Below, in pieces: positions 61,102 through 64,000 of a stretch of 64,000 bases of DNA. The notes below the pieces were generated by a model that saw only the letters and a list, made by a program, of their open reading frames with translations, searched no databases and was not told where the DNA came from. The first letter of the stretch is position 1. Each line of letters begins with the position of its first letter. The DNA comes from Desulforadius tongensis (GTDB lineage Bacteria > Bacillota > Desulfotomaculia > Desulfotomaculales > Desulfohalotomaculaceae): assembly GCF_016907915.1 (NCBI RefSeq), contig NZ_JAFBCW010000001.1, positions 62,001-126,000 on the forward strand, given 5' to 3'. The position numbers and the translations under genes are program-made.

Positions 61102-62385
61102 TTATAATTTGCTGCCCCGGTCATCTTTACCGGCAAGGGGTTTGCTGTAGCTGCCGATTAACACCCCCGGCAGCTGGCGGCGCAGGGTTTGTATAAAGGC
61201 CGGGATGCCTAAGATTTCCTGCTCTTGGCCGGGCGGCAGTTTGCTTAAAAGGTAATCGGGATCTATGTTCAGGTTTCTTATCTGCACCATGTCCACCGCC
61301 GTTTCCTGTATTAACCGGATCAGGCTTTCTGTTTCCTCCACCCGGTCGGTTATGCCCGGCATGGTCAGCAGGTTTAACGATACAAACACACCGTTTTCTT
61401 TGGCCAGTTTGATGCTCTCCTTCACGTTATCCAGGCTGTAGCCCCGGGGCCGGTAGTAGGCATCGTATATTTCCCGATTGGCGCTGATAATGCTCACCCG
61501 CAGGGAGTTCAAACCCGCCTGCACTATCTTTTTTATCCCCGCGGTGTACCCGGCGTTGGAGTTCATGTTGATGGTGCCCTTTGGGGTTCTGTCCCGCATG
61601 GCCTTCACTGCCGGGGCAATGGTTTCTGCCGCCAGGGAGGGTTCTCCCTCACAGCCCTGGCCAAAACTGATGATGGCATCTTCGGCCCGCTCCAGGTGGC
61701 AGGCCCCCACTTCCACCAGCTCCTGTACGGTGGGCTTAAAGTCTATCCGCCCCTGGGGCGAGGGGCAGCATTCCGCCGGCTGCTCGGATATGCAGCCCAG
61801 GCAGCGGGCGTTGCAGGTGGGAGATACCGGCAGCCCCCCTTCCCACCGGGCGTAAAATATGTTTTGGGCGGTGAAGCAGCGGTACTGCACAGCGCAGCGG
61901 GACAGGTGCCGCAGTATCCTGTTCTGCGGGTGTTCCGCCAGGCGTTTTTCTATCAATTCCGGCAGGGCGGCGGTGCTGTAATGTTCCGGTTCCCATTTGT
62001 TTAGTTCATCCGTTTGTACCGCCGCCACGTACAGCCGCTCTCCCTTGGAAACCACCGCTGCGTACCCCAGCAGCGGCAGCGGTTTTTTCGCCGTTCTGCG
62101 GTATGCCGGCAGCAGAGTTCTGGTATAGCCCTGGGGCAGGGTAGCCCCCACCGCAAAGGCGGGTTCCCCCGGTTGGTAGGGATTTGTTGACAGCAGTTTA
62201 AATTCTCCCCGGCCGTTAATCCCGATGGGGCGGCCCTCGGGTATCAGCACCAGCCCGGCATTTTCCGGCAGCGGTATGAGGTCTTCATCCATTATTTCTA
62301 CAAATCGATCTCCCATTCGACCCGCCGCCCGCAGGCGATAATCGAAAAATTCTCCTTCCCGGTTGGCAAAGATAAGATTGTACAT
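61102..62385 (-). CDS. Radical SAM protein of unknown substrate
   Basis: 427 residues. The radical SAM cluster motif is TCNARCLGC (Cys-x3-Cys-x2-Cys) near residue 190, followed by CISEQPAECCPSPQGRI, FGQGCEGEPSLAAETI and NMNSNAGYTAGIKKIVQAG. The N-terminal 180 residues (EGEFFDYRLRAAGRMGDRFV, FKLLSTNPYQPGEPAF) form an extra domain that I do not recognise. The additional cysteines just after the cluster motif could support a second cluster. It uses SAM to start radical chemistry in the cytoplasm; the product is not known. It lies between the LysM-M23 gene and rpmE. Confidence 0.88.
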   Translation of the reverse strand: MYNLIFANREGEFFDYRLRAAGRMGDRFVEIMDEDLIPLPENAGLVLIPEGRPIGINGRGEFKLLSTNPYQPGEPAFAVGATLPQGYTRTLLPAYRRTAKKPLPLLGYAAVVSKGERLYVAAVQTDELNKWEPEHYSTAALPELIEKRLAEHPQNRILRHLSRCAVQYRCFTAQNIFYARWEGGLPVSPTCNARCLGCISEQPAECCPSPQGRIDFKPTVQELVEVGACHLERAEDAIISFGQGCEGEPSLAAETIAPAVKAMRDRTPKGTINMNSNAGYTAGIKKIVQAGLNSLRVSIISANREIYDAYYRPRGYSLDNVKESIKLAKENGVFVSLNLLTMPGITDRVEETESLIRLIQETAVDMVQIRNLNIDPDYLLSKLPPGQEQEILGIPAFIQTLRRQLPGVLIGSYSKPLAGKDDRGSKL

Positions 62386-62439
62386 GGTCCGCTCCTTTGT
62401 AATATTGTCCTTATTAGGTTTATCCTTAAATTATAGCAT

Positions 62440-62474
62440 AAAAATAAAGGAGACCCGGTGGTACACCAAGGTCT
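62440..62474 (-). terminator. Terminator after the LysM-M23 gene
   Basis: Arms AGACC (62451-62455) and GGTCT (62470-62474) with an inner GGTG/CACC stem. On the minus strand the stem is followed by CCTTTATTTTTATG. It lies 11 bases past the LysM-M23 stop codon. Confidence 0.65.
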
Positions 62475-62485
62475 GCTTTAAAATA

Positions 62486-63436
62486 TTAGGCCCGGTCACT
62501 GCCTGCGGCCAAATAAAGTTTTTCCGCTTCGATGCAGAAGGTGGGATCAAAGGGCACTCCTTTATACCGCACTTCCCAGTGCAGGTGGGGGCCGAAGGAG
62601 CGGCCGGTGTTGCCCACCGTGGCTATGGTGCTGCCCCGGCCCACCCTTTGACCGCATTTTACATACAGTTTTGAGCAGTGGGCGTAAAGGGTACTTGTTC
62701 CGTAACCGTGGTCGATGATTACGGTGTTGCCGTAGCCGCTGTAATAGCCGGAATAAACAACCACACCCTCCCGGGGGGCCCTAATCGCTGCCCCGCAGGG
62801 GGCGGCAATGTCCACCCCGTGGTGGGGGCGTCCTTCCTTTCTAATGCCAAAGGGAGAGGTAATTTCACCCTTCAGCGGCCACTCCATAACCATAACCGGT
62901 ATGGGCAGTCCTCTGCCGCTCATCGCGGGCACCACCGGTTCTGCCGGCTGCCGCAGCGGTATGGTCAAGGTCTGTCCTATTTTTACAAAGTCCGGGTTTT
63001 TGATGCTGTTGGCTGCCAGCAGCTGGGCCATGGTTACCCGGTACCGGCGGCAGATACCGTAAAGGTTGTCGCCCGGTTTTACGGTATACTTTACACTGCT
63101 GCAGTCAGCTTCCACCGGCAGCTCTATGACCTGGCCGGCATAAAGTATACTGTCTTCAGTGAAACCGTTTACCGCCGCCAGCAGTTCCATTGAAACGCCG
63201 CACCGCCCGGCCAGTTCCCAAAGGGTGTCCCCTGCCTTCACCCGGTAGAATTGGGTGGCGGTTTGCCGCGGTTCCAGCGGTATCATCTGCAGCCGGCAGT
63301 GCACCGGGTCCACACCGTAGGGTTTGTTGTCTATAACCATTTCATCCAGCCGGGCCTGGGCGGGAAGGGCAAACAGGGTGCCTGCCAGTATTAAAGCCGC
63401 CAGCGGGCCGGTTATTTTTTTAATTTTGCTGAACAT
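62486..63436 (-). CDS. Exported LysM-M23 peptidoglycan endopeptidase
   Basis: 316 residues. Signal peptide about 1-28. Two LysM domains, about 60-108 (YRVKAGDTLWELAGRCGVSM) and 113-160 (YTVKPGDNLYGICRRYRVTM), bind peptidoglycan. The M23 domain (about 185-300) keeps its zinc ligands in GRPHHGVDIAAP and HLHWEVR, with SPFGIRKEG ahead. It is predicted to cut cross-links in the wall, in contrast with the degenerate M23 protein at 40191-40889. Separated from rho by 69 bases. Confidence 0.93.
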   Translation of the reverse strand: MFSKIKKITGPLAALILAGTLFALPAQARLDEMVIDNKPYGVDPVHCRLQMIPLEPRQTATQFYRVKAGDTLWELAGRCGVSMELLAAVNGFTEDSILYAGQVIELPVEADCSSVKYTVKPGDNLYGICRRYRVTMAQLLAANSIKNPDFVKIGQTLTIPLRQPAEPVVPAMSGRGLPIPVMVMEWPLKGEITSPFGIRKEGRPHHGVDIAAPCGAAIRAPREGVVVYSGYYSGYGNTVIIDHGYGTSTLYAHCSKLYVKCGQRVGRGSTIATVGNTGRSFGPHLHWEVRYKGVPFDPTFCIEAEKLYLAAGSDRA

Positions 63437-63505
63437 TTCTCTTTCACCTCAAAATGGCAATATCCGGTTTTATTATTGCCCTTTTGAGGGAATTTTATTC
63501 ATTAC

Positions 63506-64000
63506 TCACTCTTCACTGCTGCCGGCGGTTAAATGTCTGCTGCCGGTCTTACTTACCCGGGTGGGCGGGTAGCCGGGTACAATGCTGCGGGCTTTTTTGC
63601 GCTGTTCTAACATGGTGGCAATCATTTCTTCGTTATTTTTGCTGTTTTTTATCCGCTCCAGCAGGCTTTCCAGCGCTTCGTAGGACTGGGCGCTGCTGAA
63701 AGCCCGGCGGAATCCCCATACCCATTCCAGCTCATCCCTGCTCAGCAGCCCTTCCTCCCGTCTTGTGCCGGATCTTTTTACGTCTATGGCCGGGAACAGC
63801 CTGCGCTCGGCCAGTTTGCGGTCTAAAATCAGCTCCATGTTGCCGGTTCCTTTAAATTCTTCAAAAATCACCTCGTCCATGCGGCTGCCCGTTTCCACCA
63901 GCGCGGTGGCCAGGATGGTTAAGCTGCCCCCTTCTTCCACATTTCTGGCCGCGCCGAAAAAGCGCTTGGGCCGGTGCAGAGAAGCGGGGTCAACACCGCC
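63506..64000 (-). CDS. rho: Transcription termination factor Rho, C-terminal part (runs off the window)
   Basis: The last 164 codons of rho; the 5' part lies beyond base 64000. The translated region reads [20 protein letters not shown], then [40 protein letters not shown] and [12 protein letters not shown], all diagnostic of the Rho ATPase core (Q-loop, R-loop region and subunit contacts). The protein ends with an extra basic tail of about 30 residues after the conserved end ([15 protein letters not shown]). Transcription proceeds toward the LysM-M23 gene. Confidence 0.95.
   Translation of the reverse strand, partial: GGVDPASLHRPKRFFGAARNVEEGGSLTILATALVETGSRMDEVIFEEFKGTGNMELILDRKLAERRLFPAIDVKRSGTRREEGLLSRDELEWVWGFRRAFSSAQSYEALESLLERIKNSKNNEEMIATMLEQRKKARSIVPGYPPTRVSKTGSRHLTAGSSEE

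Overview
The window looks like a piece of chromosome from an endospore-forming, strictly anaerobic Firmicute of the Peptococcaceae type (Desulfotomaculum/Pelotomaculum-like). This is inferred from the sporulation genes spoIIID, spoIID and a SpoIIQ-like gene beside mbl, murA and a complete atp operon, from SLH and copper-amine-oxidase-N-like 'stalk' surface proteins, and from strong Shine-Dalgarno sites with frequent GTG and TTG starts. Almost every gene is on the minus strand. No rRNA, tRNA, CRISPR array, transposase or intact prophage was seen.

1-10.9 kb is a cell-surface and secondary-wall-polymer region. It holds the start of a DUF5693-like membrane protein, two tandem exported FAD oxidoreductases that end in SLH-like domains, a small exported protein, an ankyrin lipoprotein, a three-SLH protein, a DUF4127 lipoprotein, an LCP wall-polymer ligase and a TagA/WecG ManNAc transferase. 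WecB, which makes the TagA donor, is encoded at 51 kb. SLH domains normally bind pyruvylated wall polymer, so these genes fit one anchoring pathway.

10.9-38.5 kb is an AT-richer accessory region built around an S-layer and its glycan. It contains three large exported S-layer-like proteins, a ribbon-helix-helix regulator, and a nine-gene glycan operon (O-antigen ligase-like polymerase with TPRs, GalE, phosphoglycosyl transferase, GT4, Wzm/Wzt-type ABC exporter, methyltransferase, and two double-headed glycosyltransferases with mirrored domain order). It also holds a TolC-like protein ending in a stalk-domain pair, and a metallo-beta-lactamase-fold protein that has lost its metal ligands. Between 11.9 and 16.3 kb lie remnants of S-layer-type genes, an AT-rich orphan gene and a repeated REP-like element.

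38.6-64 kb is conserved and GC-richer: mbl, spoIIID, spoIIQ-like, spoIID, murA, the F1Fo ATP synthase operon (atpZ-I-B-E-F-H-A-G-D-C), wecB, a MazG-like gene, comEB, glyA, rpiB, a YwlE-type phosphatase, mntP, ywlC, prmC, prfA, a DUF1385 gene, rpmE, a radical SAM gene, a LysM-M23 peptidase and the 3' part of rho. A single NicO-type transporter gene lies on the plus strand.

The most unusual items are the SLH-tethered FAD oxidoreductase pair, the metal-ligand-less MBL protein, the TolC/stalk fusion, two ECF-like promoter repeats ahead of the main S-layer gene, and the repeat-flanked orphan gene.
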